Source: Anticarsia gemmatalis (Eukaryota > Arthropoda > Insecta > Lepidoptera > Erebidae). From it: DNA of 64,000 nt. Under the pieces are notes generated by a model. That model did no database searches. It was not told where the DNA came from and saw nothing but the letters and a program-made list of their open reading frames with translations. Of the stretch, positions 37,141 through 48,900 are shown in pieces (position 1 is the first letter of the stretch; the number at the start of each line of letters is the position of its first letter). The translations under genes and the position numbers were made by a program. The stretch lies in the NCBI RefSeq assembly GCF_050436995.1, contig NC_134747.1:4533501-4597500 (forward strand), given 5' to 3'.

Positions 37141-39880
37141 GTCACAAAGACCACCCGCGAGTTGTACTATGACAATGACGGGGTTGCTTGAAAAAGTGGG
37201 CTATGTCAAGGCTTCAATAAGTGTGTGAAATTATACAGATAAAGACGTTGTTTGGGTTTATAAAGGCTTATAATATTTTTACACACATACTAGATAAATA
37301 AATGTAACGATAGTAATAGAATATAGTTTATACTTAAGTCCGATAATAAAACGGTAATCTAACAAGTATTTGGTTGAGCACTTCGAAACATTTTTGTTGC
37401 GGATTGTTAAAACGAGAACGAATTGAAACAATAATATTAAACGACGTCAAGTGACTTTATTACGTTCAAAAACAATGTATTTTCACTCCTTCACACACTT
37501 TTCTTTACAATTCAGTTTTAGAGATTAACAATTACATTGTGGTTTCGACGAAAATAAAATGTTTGGCATACCTTTTATAATTATTTCACCACAACTCTAA
37601 TTTGGAGCATTGCAAACCAAAACAACGCCATTGAAATGATTCCACAACCGCGCATAAAGCCTATTGTAATAAAACTTTCTGCGACGTAAAATGCAAATCT
37701 TTATATAGGTTAATAACAGAATAAGGCGTCATTGCAACACTGGCCATTATTTAAGATTATAAAACGAAAAAAGTAACTTGTGAATCTCGCAATGTTTGTC
37801 AAAAATATTTGTTGGTTCAATGTTGTTGCCTAAATGTGGAAACTCAATTAAAAATGTAGACGTTCGGTTCACGTGAATGATGATGTAATGTTTGATTAGG
37901 TAAGTTACCTTTGACTACGTTTATTTTGGTAATCCTTAGTCATGGACTCAAGTTTCAAAGTACTTTTATGGTATCCAATGGTTTTGGTTAATTGGTTACA
38001 GAATTATTACACAAATGACAAAAGATCTTTTTTTAAACGTAAACACAGTCAGTATTGCGTATTTTTGTATTATGTTGTGTATTACTGGATAATCGATAAA
38101 CGTTGTTTTGTTATTGTCACGTCATAATTTTGGCCCTTGTAACATTTTTGAACAAATTACTTCAGTTGCTTATTTCATCGAAAATACATCTAATGTAGAA
38201 TAATGTTTAAATTTTCTGTTTTTTACGTGTGTTTGGTAATTACCAGATTCATTTTACGAACCTAAGCGTAGTATCCTATGGACCCATCTGATTTTAACTA
38301 GTTTTTCTTTTGCGGGAATCTGCTTTACAACATTTAAAGCAGATTACCGCAATGTGAAAAACTTGGGAAACGAGAAAATAGTACACAGCGCGTTGATTAT
38401 CTCCTTAATGGCGTAGTAATATTCGCAAAATACATAATTAATTTCTAATCCCGCAAACCGCAGTATTTTATTAGTTAAAACAATAAGTGGTATAGCGGTG
38501 GCGTTGTGGTAGGTAGCACGCACAGCGGGCACGTGCCGCGCGCCTGTCCGTGACGGGTTGACAGAGTGGCGATTAGCCCGCTGCCTGTCTCACAGCTACA
38601 TACCTCACAGCATGCACGGGTTGGCTTAGAAATTGCCGTTTAATTATCGTTATAAAATTATTAAAATCGTATGAAAACCAATGGGAATAACTATCGATCG
38701 TTGAGTTGACTTGATGATGACCACCTCTATTTGGTAACTCTTCTTTCGGGTTTGTAAGAATCTGACGTATTGTAAGAATTTACTTTACACTTTACCATCT
38801 TCTGATTTACTAGTAAGCTACAGTGACTGTACCCATCAAGGTGTTGAAACACAAATTTATTAATTTGGATATTTCGACTGTAACTAATAGCACCTTCCAT
38901 CACCGCGTCATTCTTTATCAACTTTTCCTGAACTACAAGAGATTAATTTAAATATATTTCAAGTAACAAAATGAAATTTCCAATAATACCTATCGAAATC
39001 TTAATTAAAAAATTTTTCATTGCGATAATAATAATAAACATACCTTCCTTATTCCAATCCTACATACATATTTATCTACGATTTCCCGGCTTTCCCAATA
39101 AGCTAAAGGAAAATCGAGCTTATGTCGTTGTAATAAGGGTGTGCATTATTTACATATAGACAAGGCGAAGTGGATTGGGTGTGCGGCTGACAGGCACGAT
39201 AAAGTGGCGATTAGCCTGTCTCTGCCCACTGCCTATACACCACTAAACATAAACAATAAGGAACCGCAAGGTTTTTCATATACTTATATAACTGTTGTGA
39301 TATGGCAATTTTACTCTTTTTCTAAATAGCCTCTTTTATCGGTCGCGGGCTTGAAATTATAAAAGCTATTCTCAGCTTATCAAGATTGACACCTTAGGGT
39401 TGGGATTACCAAATTTAAGGAATGCATTTGATTAAGATAATCTTTAATGTCTCAGCGGTTTTTACAGACAACATCTCTCTCTGATGTGCTAAAATCAAAA
39501 TTCCAGACGGACAACTTGAGGCAAAACAATTTACCAACTCGCCGGCCAACTCCAAAATAGTTTATCTTAGACGAACGCGGCGCAAACATAGCGAACGAGC
39601 AAAACAAGCAACTCGTGACACCTACCTACCGTTTTACACACACAGATCGGTATCCTTAACTACACACTTCACCGTAGCTGCGTCTCTCTCGCGCTAAGAA
39701 AATGAAACGGACCAATGAGGGGGTGGGGTGACACGCATTTCCGGGCCCGGCTCCAATCAGCTGCTAGAACAAAGGAGTCGCGATAGCTACTTACCTACAA
39801 GTAGCTACGCGAGGGTCGACTATAAGTAGAATTGTGTTCCATCTCACACACGTGCACCTCCTAAACACACACAGCCGACG
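37141..39880. other. non-coding stretch
   Basis: No gene or repeat was recognised. It holds the repeated 14-mer described separately, a palindromic GGTAAGTTACC at 37899-37909, and CpG-rich DNA at 38490-38600 and 39680-39800. Confidence 0.4.
38565..39216 (+). promoter_or_regulatory. exact 14-mer repeated in similar context
   Basis: AGTGGCGATTAGCC occurs at 38565-38578 and 39203-39216. Both copies have a TGACAG upstream within 20 bp and a CTGTCTC just downstream. GATTAG is a homeodomain-type core. This may be a shared binding module or a small old duplication. Confidence 0.35.
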
Positions 39881-40251
39881 TTTTTTTACCTGCTGACGAG
39901 TTTTTGTGGGCGTAGAGTTTGTTTGTGTGACGGTGTCTAGCCGGGTGATCACTTGGCGAAGTTTGCGCAAGTCGCGGGAGTAATGGCTGGAATATATCGG
40001 CTTTGAGTTGAGACCGGTCTCGCGACGCGCTGCGCCTTTGTGACGCGGCTAACAACCATGAATGAAAGGAGAGCGGAGGTTAAAAAATGTAGTGCATACT
40101 TTCTACAAACGATGTATCTAAGTATTACATGAACAAAACAAACGTTCAGGCAACCATTGTAAAACGTCACTATTAGCAGTATGCTAAATGTCATTTCCTG
40201 CAGAATAAACATGCAGATTTGTGTATTTTAAATCTCATGAAAGGAAAATAA

Positions 40252-40464
40252 AACGAAGGAGGTATTATCCTGAACGACATCCTGTTACGGCTTATTTCTT
40301 CTTTCGACTCACAGAATCCTCACGTCGTCGTTAAAGGTACATTTTTCTCTTGCAGTCCTCATGTGACGTACCTGCCATATCCCGAGGACCCTTCCGTGAG
40401 CCGTTGTAATGCAAATAGTGCCTTATACGCACGTAACACAGTTGCGAATGTAATAATTTAATGG
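40252..40464 (+). CDS. splice-flanked open frame, weak
   Basis: A 70-codon open frame without ATG ends at TAA (40462-40464). Two good acceptors lie inside it in the same frame: TTCTTCTTTCGACTCACAG ending at 40309 and ACATTTTTCTCTTGCAG ending at 40355. After the second it reads PHVTYLPYPEDPSVSRCNAN. A possible donor (TCC|GTGAGC) follows at 40396. The product is unrecognised. The two stacked acceptors keep it on the list, but chance is a fair explanation. Confidence 0.2.
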
Positions 40465-41860
40465 TAACACGCCCTGTAAGACTACAATTTGACTATCGCG
40501 AATTTCCTGCGTCTGTTCAGATTTGAAATGTTTGATGATGAGAGGGGTGTGTGAAGTAAAGTGAAGCCTATGTTTCAAGGTGAGGGTCTAGTTTAGTTCG
40601 CGGCGCGCTGAGACGCTGAGAAACAAATCTGCGTAAGGTACATGGTGTCGAGTAACTCGTGTTCTTACCCTCTCTCCTTTGTTCGGGCCGGAAGAGTGCG
40701 CTAGAATTACATGCTCGAGTCTGATGTGCGCTTATTTTTTACGGCGCTATATTGTGTTTCGTGAGCTCTCTTATAGTTATGCAGTTCAACGACTGAAGAA
40801 ACGAGAGGGTGGATGAGGGAGAAACAAAACAAGTTTACAATTTTTATTTACACAAGGAGGAACACTGAAAAAACAGTGCTTCAAACAAATGATTGTTGAG
40901 TAAAATTACATTATTTTTTATGCTTTTGCCGCGATTAAAAGTTTTCGAGCTCGGAGAAAAAACGTTGACGTGCCAATATTGGTGGGGAGTCAACAAACAA
41001 CGTTTGGAACATAACAATTTCTCGAGACGTGGCCGAGGTGCAGCTACCCTCGAGTCGTTCGCTCATTGGCTCGCATCTCTCGTAGTTGCGCGCCACCCCG
41101 CATACTGATATCTGGATTAAATTACTCTGCCAACTATTTTACACAAAACCAGAGGCCATAATTAAAGTCCGGGCGAAAATGGGTGAAATCAAACGTCTTA
41201 TCTGACCAGCGGGAAATAGCGTTTCTTCGCTGAATAGTTTCTACTGAGTCGGATAGCAAGTGAGCGGAATAAATAATTATTGCGGCAATCTAAAGTTGCC
41301 GCCGGTTGCGATGCGGCGAACTCCATTCCGAGATACCTAATGAACATAGTTTCTATTGACCGGAACTTTTGTGTTTCTAGCACTATCTGCTCACTAGACA
41401 TAGCAGTAAAATAGTTTAAACGCTACAATTTCCACATTATTTACGGTATACAAAACGTACGCCCAAACAACAATCACAAATATGGTAATAATATTCAAAA
41501 TCTAATATTCCAAAACGATGAATAAATCCGCGTCACGTAATTCCCGTCTCACTTTCGCTAAACAGAAGGCTCCCATAAAATCAATGGCAAAAGGAAATAC
41601 AATTCACTTTCACGGTGTCTGAAATAAACCATTCTTTGCATTGAAAGGGGAATAATCTGTGTGTAGCAGCGGGGGCTTAATCAAAATCGGTGAATTGCTT
41701 TAAATCGGGGAAAACGCAGGAAATATCTTTTGTTGGCAATTTCCCGACATGCGTGGTGGTAATGCGCTATCGGCGCGTAATGACTTCCTTAATTAATTCG
41801 CGATGTTAGAACCGCCGCTTCTCCAACGACATCTTAGCACCGCCGCCAACAAGTACTCAC

Positions 41861-41877
41861 CTAAATACCTTTACATT
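41861..41877 (-). CDS. candidate 17-nt microexon, minus strand
   Basis: The minus strand has TTTCATACATCTTTCTCACAG as acceptor, then 17 nt, then TAG|GTGAGTAC as donor. Both sites are strong. Only frame 0 is open (NVKVF plus two bases), and the other frames have TAA or TAG. The candidate minus-strand exon at 43510-43571, about 1.6 kb upstream in that orientation, ends on a codon boundary in its only open frame, so the two join in phase. Such very short exons are missed by gene predictors. The gene is unknown. The residues are too few to identify it. Confidence 0.35.
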
Positions 41878-42440
41878 CTGTGAGAAAGATGTATGAAATT
41901 TACGCAACTACTACATTGTATGTTCTTGCATACAAAAGCTTTTGAAACATGTTAATGTTTTCTTAAACCTATGCAAAATAGATTCATATGAAGATTCAAC
42001 TAGATTTACACCTCATTCTCTTAATATTCGTGGAGCTTTTAGTTCATGGAACGTTAGAAGTCGCGAGCTTCTTCTTTTAAACATCAGTGGTACACCGTAG
42101 AGAGATAACAAAACAAATGCCTATACACCTACCACGAGCAGATGATATAGCGAGAGAAACTGAGAAAAAATAAGTCTCAACAAAACACCTATCCTCTAAG
42201 TCCGTCCAAACAAAATATTTTCGCAATTCCTTCAAATTAACAGTACAGTTTTACATAAACGGTACATACAGGGGCGGGTAAGCCGTCGCTATGGCACCGG
42301 AGGCAGTAAGAAGTTATTTTAGGGGGATATTACGCGACATCAGGGGCTTATCTTTACGGCAGGTGTTCCTCCCCCCACGGGGACAAATTTACGAAATATG
42401 TCGCGACTTATGCGGATCACGCGGATGTTGTCGCCAATCT

Positions 42441-42493
42441 GTGCAGCTTAGGTTCGTGCTATGTCGTTTACATAGCACGAACCTAAGCTGCAC
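42441..42493. repeat. perfect 24-bp inverted repeat, 5-nt loop
   Basis: The left arm (42441-42464, starting GTGCAGCTTAGG) and right arm (42470-42493, ending CCTAAGCTGCAC) are perfectly complementary over 24 bp, separated by CGTTT. It would form a near-ideal DNA cruciform or RNA hairpin. The loop is too short for a typical Dicer-processed pre-miRNA. The arms show no decay, so the structure is either recent (a template-switch event during replication), kept by selection, or an assembly fold-back. It lies inside a 96-codon ATG-started frame (42291-42578) with no known domain. Confidence 0.95.
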
Positions 42494-43509
42494 GATGGAA
42501 AATACAACGCTGTTGCTTCAAATATTTAGTGCTCGGATAACTTGTGCAGACTATATAATGTGTGCCTTAATACATTTTTAGATATCTTTATTATTTTACC
42601 AGCTTTTTTGTTCTTTAATGCTAAATAGTATACAATTTTATTTGTAATATTCAAATTGCTACAAATTAAGAGATGTGACATTAAAATAATAATTTCGTAT
42701 GTTTTCTGTACGTTATACTTGAAAAGCATTTATGGGTGTATAGTAATTAAACGCATTTATAGTTATTATAATTACTGTATTCAGTACCTTAATTCTACAA
42801 CCGGCCAAAGGATTTCAAGCCATTCCAAGTACAAACTTGCAAAGCTCACCTACATTTAGTACTACCATTATCGTAATTCCCAATCCACTCAGAGCTGAGC
42901 GACTGAGGACTCATGTACACTTACTGGCAGACACTTAACACACACATTAACCCCTATGATCAAAGTGCGCGACATTCCCATTAATTCCACTCAACACATG
43001 TCACCAAGCTAATAACCAATTAAATAGATTAATAAAGATATTTACGTCATACCAATTTGCCATTGATCTGTGTATATTTCAATAAGGCTTTTGATGTTGT
43101 GAGGCTCCTCGTAAAGTCATTGTTTGACAGCTCAAGACACCGAGCTCCGACGATTGTATGCTAACAAATGTATCGCTCTATTGAATGATTGTGGGCGTAA
43201 TAATCTGCTTATGTGTTTACCAATAATAAATTATTTGATGGCAAAAATAAGGGCTCAGTTGTAAGCGGCTTGTGTTATGAATGTCAAATTAAGTTGTAAA
43301 TCGATTTGTAATATGCATTATTTACTACCAATATATAAATTGATTATTTCAATAAATTTTAATAATATAAGCTACTAAATGAGTATTACACTTATAGGTA
43401 AAAGATGCGGAAACGGATGGAAAAATAAATGATCTGAAAATGATGATGAAAAGTTGATAAAATCAATAATTTATCAGTAAATTGAAAACTGTTCTTGAAT
43501 TTCTCTTAC

Positions 43510-43571
43510 TAAGTTAATATTGAATTGAATACTAGGATTATATCCCTTCATTCGCCTATAAACGGTCTCAC
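43510..43571 (-). CDS. candidate recursive splice site with RS-exon
   Basis: On the minus strand the acceptor ACATTTTTATTTCCTTCAG is followed directly by GTGAGACC, so a 3' splice site abuts a 5' splice site, the hallmark of a recursive (ratchet) site. A second donor (TTA|GTAAGA) ends a 62-nt block whose single open frame reads ETVYRRMKGYNPSIQFNINL after two phase bases. The other frames have TGA. This is the arrangement described for RS-exons in long introns of Drosophila and vertebrates. The exon ends on a codon boundary and is in phase with the 17-nt exon at 41861-41877. Unrecognised protein. If the second donor is not used, the frame runs on 11 codons to TGA. Confidence 0.38.
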
Positions 43572-43702
43572 CTGAAGGAAATAAAAATGTTGTCAAATGA
43601 CAAACATAATAAAATAATAATTGACACATAAACTAAATATTCACAAATAAACTGTTGCGCTCGTCAGTTAAATAAAAATTACGCGAATCGTCCCGGGGGA
43701 GA

Positions 43703-43726
43703 GCTCATTGTGGGACCACAATGAGC
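43703..43726. repeat. 11-bp-arm hairpin, 2-nt centre
   Basis: GCTCATTGTGG and its exact complement CCACAATGAGC flank GA. It lies 45 bp from the ACGCGYC motif cluster. It may be a binding palindrome or a small template-switch product. Confidence 0.85.
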
Positions 43727-43770
43727 GCGTCTGATTGGCGGAAGGATGTTCTCACTAAATAAAAAATATC

Positions 43771-44014
43771 GACGCGTCATTTCGCGCAATTTTCGTCGAA
43801 TTTTCAAACGATAAAACCTGTCATTTCGCTGTTGACGCGCCTATAAAATATTCATGCAGACGGGCGAGAGATGAGCGATTTTTTCTTCGATTTACGCGTC
43901 GAAATAAGATGTCATTTTCCGTATCATTAGCGGCGGCTTGGAGCGTCGCGACGCCACTATTTATACGCAAATACGATAAAAATGATGCCCGGCCGATCGA
44001 CTGTTTGACGCGCC
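43771..44014. promoter_or_regulatory. ACGCGYC motif cluster, putative enhancer
   Basis: GACGCGTC (43771), GACGCGCC (43834), TACGCGTC (43893) and GACGCGCC (44007) lie within 244 bp. TTGACGCGCC occurs twice exactly. GTCATTT is repeated three times in the same interval, and TTTCGCGC at about 43780 matches an E2F consensus. TTTATACG and CCATTGAT are homeodomain-like. The density of repeated motifs suggests a regulatory element. The factor is unknown and conservation is untested. Confidence 0.35.
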
Positions 44015-44343
44015 ATTGATAAATTGCGACCTTTTCAAATTTCTTATCTTTTTTGACGTTTTATATTCTGTTTTGAACGTCTTTGGCGACGGTTTTTAAA
44101 TGTCTTTTAATGTATTCGGGGATTGTGTTTGATGAGTAATGATGTGGCCGTAAAATATATTAATGGCGATCTGATTCTATTTTAAAGTATTCACACCTCA
44201 ATAAAATTGTTAACGCCAAATACAATTTTTATAACGTTAAAATATGTATGTGTACGATCTCGATCCGTAGCCATCCATGTCGAGGTATAAAAAAGCTCTA
44301 GCGGCAGATACTCATTTTTTAAATTCCATCAATATCATTTCAG

Positions 44344-44394
44344 CGATACACCAAGTACTCTACGATAGATTGGTGCTCGTATTTTCATAGCAAG
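44344..44394 (+). CDS. candidate 51-nt symmetric exon
   Basis: Acceptor TTCCATCAATATCATTTCAG precedes 51 nt ending AAG|GTAAAT. Frame 0 is open for 17 whole codons (RYTKYSTIDWCSYFHSK), and the other two frames have TAG. Phase 0 at both ends makes it compatible with the 36-nt exon at 19378. The acceptor is good. The donor lacks the favoured G at +5. The protein is not recognised. Confidence 0.28.
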
Positions 44395-44399
44395 GTAAA

Positions 44400-45880
44400 T
44401 TCGATCGGAATAAAACTCCCTCGGTACGAAGCCGCTGGTTGAGCCCTCTCTTTGCGGCGAAATCGTGCGGAGTAGTTTATCTCACCCCGTTCGTTTCACC
44501 GCTACCCACACAAAGGAATCTCATATGATAATCTGCAGATCTTTTTGATAAACACCATGTAATGTATTAAAATAGACTGGCTTAAAAATGAGTTTATGTT
44601 TTGCTTTGTTTTGGATTGGACAGGTTGTGATAAGAATTTTTCGGGTCTTATAAATGTTTGAAATTATTTAGACCGTTAACTAAAACGTGTATAAAGAAGT
44701 TCATGCTTCTAGAAATATGTATAAAATATATTGGTCATATGAATGGAGAATTCAAAAGAAAGATAGCGTTACTTTAAGTTGAGTAATGTATTTGCATTGT
44801 GCTTATAATAATATAACAGTATTCTATCATCATCGCATATAACAAACTTGTAAATATAGAACAAAAGTTTTGTAGTGAAGGTGTAATTCAAATAGAGATT
44901 ACGAAAAACAAATACCGTTGTACAATTTAATCAAGTTCGCCAAAAATGTAGTGTAGTGGCGTGCACAGATGGCAGCGCGGCTTATTATGGCCCCACGTTG
45001 GGCGCCAGGCGACAATATTGCGCGGCCGCCGTGTCCCGACTAATCCCCGGATTCATTTATTTTTGACAACGCTATACGATTTTATCTCACGGCTTCCGAT
45101 GCTGTTTGCCTTCTGTTATTATGCTCCCGCTATATTCGCAACACTTATTTATTTATTTAGCGACCCCTATAAGGGGCGATTTGACTTTTAATACCCAGTT
45201 TAGCGGTTGGTTTCGTTTTAAATCCGCGCTTATTTAATTTAATGGAGATGTTGATATCGATTATCTTAAAATAGCATTGTCAAGAATGCTCCAGGGAGCT
45301 TTTTATTTTAAAGTTCTGTGATCTCACATGTGATAGGTAAAAGTAATCTTCACAATAATAACAGTAAATTTACCATCAAGTTAGTTTTGCTACCATTAGA
45401 CAGCACTTTGAAACATATTTTTACTTCGATGATTTTTCTGTCACTTCATCGTATCGACTTTTAGTTTTATTTTTATTCAGACTAAAACCACTTATCGAAC
45501 GCAATGAAACGTAAATTATTACATAACAAACTTAATCTTTACGAACTAAAAAAGCAATCTCTCATATTGTAGGAATAATCCTTTCCGGACTTTTGCCTTA
45601 ACCGAACGAAATACCAAGCCAGAAAACAATTTCCCCGGTTTTCTTCGAAACATCTTCACATACATAACCTGTTATATAGAAGCAATCTATCAAGAGAATG
45701 GCGACGCTCACGTGGTCTCGAGTCCCTCCACTCCAAGTAAGTGGGTCGCTGGAACTGACAGCCGGCCACCTAATGTATAGTTGTGCGCTTTTAATTAATT
45801 TTATGTCCGTGTTTTAATGTCTTGGACGGGGAAGATTACAAGTAGTTTATAGTTCTAGGTGTAGATGTTTAGTTAGTTCT
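44400..45880. other. non-coding stretch
   Basis: Nothing assigned. A short GC-rich patch lies at 44960-45050. No repeats or RNA genes were recognised. Confidence 0.4.
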
Positions 45881-45954
45881 ATAACCGTATTAAAAAAAAA
45901 AAAAAAAAAAACTTTAAAAACCATTGACACGAAGAAGAAGAAGATAACCGTATT
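45881..45954 (+). mobile_element. 52-bp retro-insertion with 11-bp TSD
   Basis: ATAACCGTATT occurs at 45881-45891 and 45944-45954 as exact direct repeats flanking 52 bp: twenty A residues, then CTTTAAAAACCATTGACAC, then a (GAA)n-like tail. An exact 11-bp duplication around a short tail-bearing fragment is the signature of target-primed reverse transcription with extreme 5' truncation. The A20 block on the 5' side is odd, because poly(A) is normally 3'. It may be internal element sequence, or the remains of two tails. The source family is unknown. Confidence 0.7.
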
Positions 45955-48900
45955 GAAACAGAGTTTGATGTAAATCTATACAAATTGATTGTAAATATAA
46001 GAAAATTTGAAAGGCCCTATTTATATCTCTAGTGAAAAACGATGTGTTCATGTCTATGCTAATTGAATTAAATAAATGTCATGTAAACACGACAATACAT
46101 GATAGTACTTATTTAGTAGACGTTTAGTGAACATATTTGTTGGCATGGTAATAAAAAAAGATCTTTCTAAACAAGTGCTTTAACTTCAACATTTTAAATG
46201 GGCTATAAAACTAAAAGGAAGCTAACTACAAATTGCTACAGACGCTATAATTAAAGTTCCGTAATGAGCGGGAGATATAACTAAAGTAAGTTGAATTCCG
46301 ATATTTCAATGTCATATACGACGCGACTTTAACAATGGGCTGACGCTTATCATTAAATTTGACGAAACAGTCGGTCCGTGTCACTGAAATTTGCATATCT
46401 TATTAAAAACCTCGACGTCAGAGATAAAAATGAAAATGAGACACGTCAAAGAAAAAAAATAACGGACAAAACGCTCAAGAGACAATGGTTATTTTGGGCG
46501 ATACGAAAAAACTGTTTTGTTATGGAAATTTCGGGTGGACACTTTGCATTTTCTTTATTTTCCCCCATTCCTTAGTCGACGAAGAAATCTGTTTTTTTAA
46601 TTATCGTGTTTGGTAATTAGTTTCGGGAAACGATCTCTTTCTTCCGTTTCCCTTTGCGCGACCAACTTGTCTGCTCCTAATGAGGTAATTTATAGTCTAA
46701 CCACTGCACTCTACAATGTTGGGCTTCTTTTTAGAGTTTTAGAATTGATAACCTGAAAATGCCAAGAGAAGAACTTAACTTTTCAAAATTGACATTTTAT
46801 TTTTACGTAAGATCAAGACCCTTTTTATATTAAAAATTTGTCTGTATTACAATATCCTTAAAGTCTGAAGCCGTCGTCTAAACGCTTCATAAACATCGCT
46901 TCATTCGGAATCCTACAACTCCAGTGAAGCCTAATTCGGGCAATGTGTAGCGGCAAGCTCGGCTTTTGAAGTGGCTAAACAAATTGCTAAGGCACTTGAC
47001 GGGTTTCCAAGCAAGCTTTATTTTTCCCACATGACACAGGCGACACGAGCTCTCCGCAATGGATTTCATCGATCGTCGACCCACAGAGAGTAGAGTATTT
47101 AGATAAAAAAATGACCGAGTGGATTTACTACGATTGGTATTTGCGGACGAAATACGGCCTGAATAGAGTTTCACTTATACGGGTTTATTATGATACGTAC
47201 TTGTACGGTTCCTCGAATTATTAATTGATGGGATGTTGGATGTTTTGTCGATTAGTACGACGTTTGTTTGCTTGGTTTGCATTCCTACGTTTTCGTCTTT
47301 GACGGTATTGGAACGGGAAGAATTATGTCAAATGTTTGCTTTCACTCGCATCATAATATTGAGTAATATCTCTTTAATAATTTTCCTGGTGTTGAAATAA
47401 ATTCAAATGTTTATATACTTAATTATATTCTTCCATATTTTTCCTCAATTCTTCTTGAAATGGATTGATAATTCTGGTTGGTGATTAATATTGTCTGAAA
47501 GAATCTTTTAATATTAAGGAAAACGCATTCAATCTTTAAAAAATGAGCCTTTTAAATAAAACTCGTAACAGGTTGTGAGCAATAAAGCAGTATGTATGTA
47601 CATATTCACCCTATAACAGATGGGTAACAAGTACAGTATCAGTGTAAACGACGCAACGTAACGCAATTGAGACCGCAGTGTCCCTTGTTTTTTACCAAGG
47701 GTCCTAATCCGAGCATAAGCCTCTAATGCGCAGTAATTTCGTGACCCTGCCTTGTTTGGAACCTTTCACCGACTTAATGTCTCCGGACGAGCCGTACAGA
47801 ATGTATATTCTGGATAATATTAAACGTTGTAAAAAGTAAGATATTGTCGTATTTTGGAGAAATGGTTTTTGGTATCGTCAAAACGCAGGGTTTAATGAGC
47901 TAGTGTTCTTAGATAAAGATTTTTCTTATTTTTTAAAGCTGATTTAATTTGTGCCATTTTATCTGAATGTTAATATAAAGGTACACTACCTCTTTACCAC
48001 TTTGTAACCTCTGAAGTAAATCTGAGATTTCAAATAATTTTTAAAGATAAATATTTTGAGATAAGAAATCGACTTTGAGCTAAGAAAATGACGATAATAA
48101 TATATAAAACGTAGAAGCCATTAATGAAAAATCTTATTAAAATTCATCACATTTACAGGAACATTATTCAAAAGGCCGCGTACGGAGCGACGAGAGCGTC
48201 TCAAATCAAGGAAATTAAAACTCTCAAACAGAGGGCAGTTACAACAAATCCCGGCACTAAAACTCCTATATATCCCGGGCGAATGTTGTAAAAAATCATT
48301 GCCTCCATCCCTCGGCCCTCTACGAGGGGAAAAATCTAATCTGTGCATTTTTTGCGGGACCGCGATGCCACAAAGAATTTCATTTCCCACTGTTCATCTA
48401 TCTCTATTTCACTGACGGCTCTTGTTCTTGGCCCTCACTCCCCCCGCCCCTCGCGCGCCCCCCTCGGCCGTTTTTTAGACTTCCTCGATCGGAGATAAGG
48501 TTAAGCGAGCTCTTCTTATTAGTGGTTTGTACGAGACATTCACAGCCTCATTTTAATTTATTATGTCTATTTATAGCTGTGTGTGTTACAGAATATATAT
48601 TCCAGACTTTTGAGTGATTTGCGATCAGTAATTCACTTTTTTACTTTTGTAAAACTTATATTATGAGTCAGTTTGTTAGCAACCAGTTATATCATATCTA
48701 TGAACTAATTTTACAAAATATATTTAAATAATGCTTTTGAAAGAACATACTCGTAACTCTCTTTTATGGTGATGTTAATTGACCAAAACGCACCTAAATG
48801 AAGCAAAAATAAATAATATCCATAACGGAAACAGTTTATGAATTAAATTGATGCACAATAGCCGAAGGTCTGTTTATCATAATAATAAAGTGGACAAAGA

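Noticed and set aside
37880..37912. GATTAG|GTAAGTTACC as a + strand ratchet site
   Set aside because: The donor is perfect but there is no pyrimidine tract before the AG. The GGTAAGTTACC palindrome explains the match.
42291..42578. 96-codon ATG frame with a fair start context
   Set aside because: It runs through the perfect hairpin, so part of the coding would be the reverse complement of itself. No domain or splice support.
45475..45513. Acceptor TATTTTTATTCAG followed by a 10-codon frame and stop
   Set aside because: Too short to separate from chance, and no donor or polyadenylation signal.
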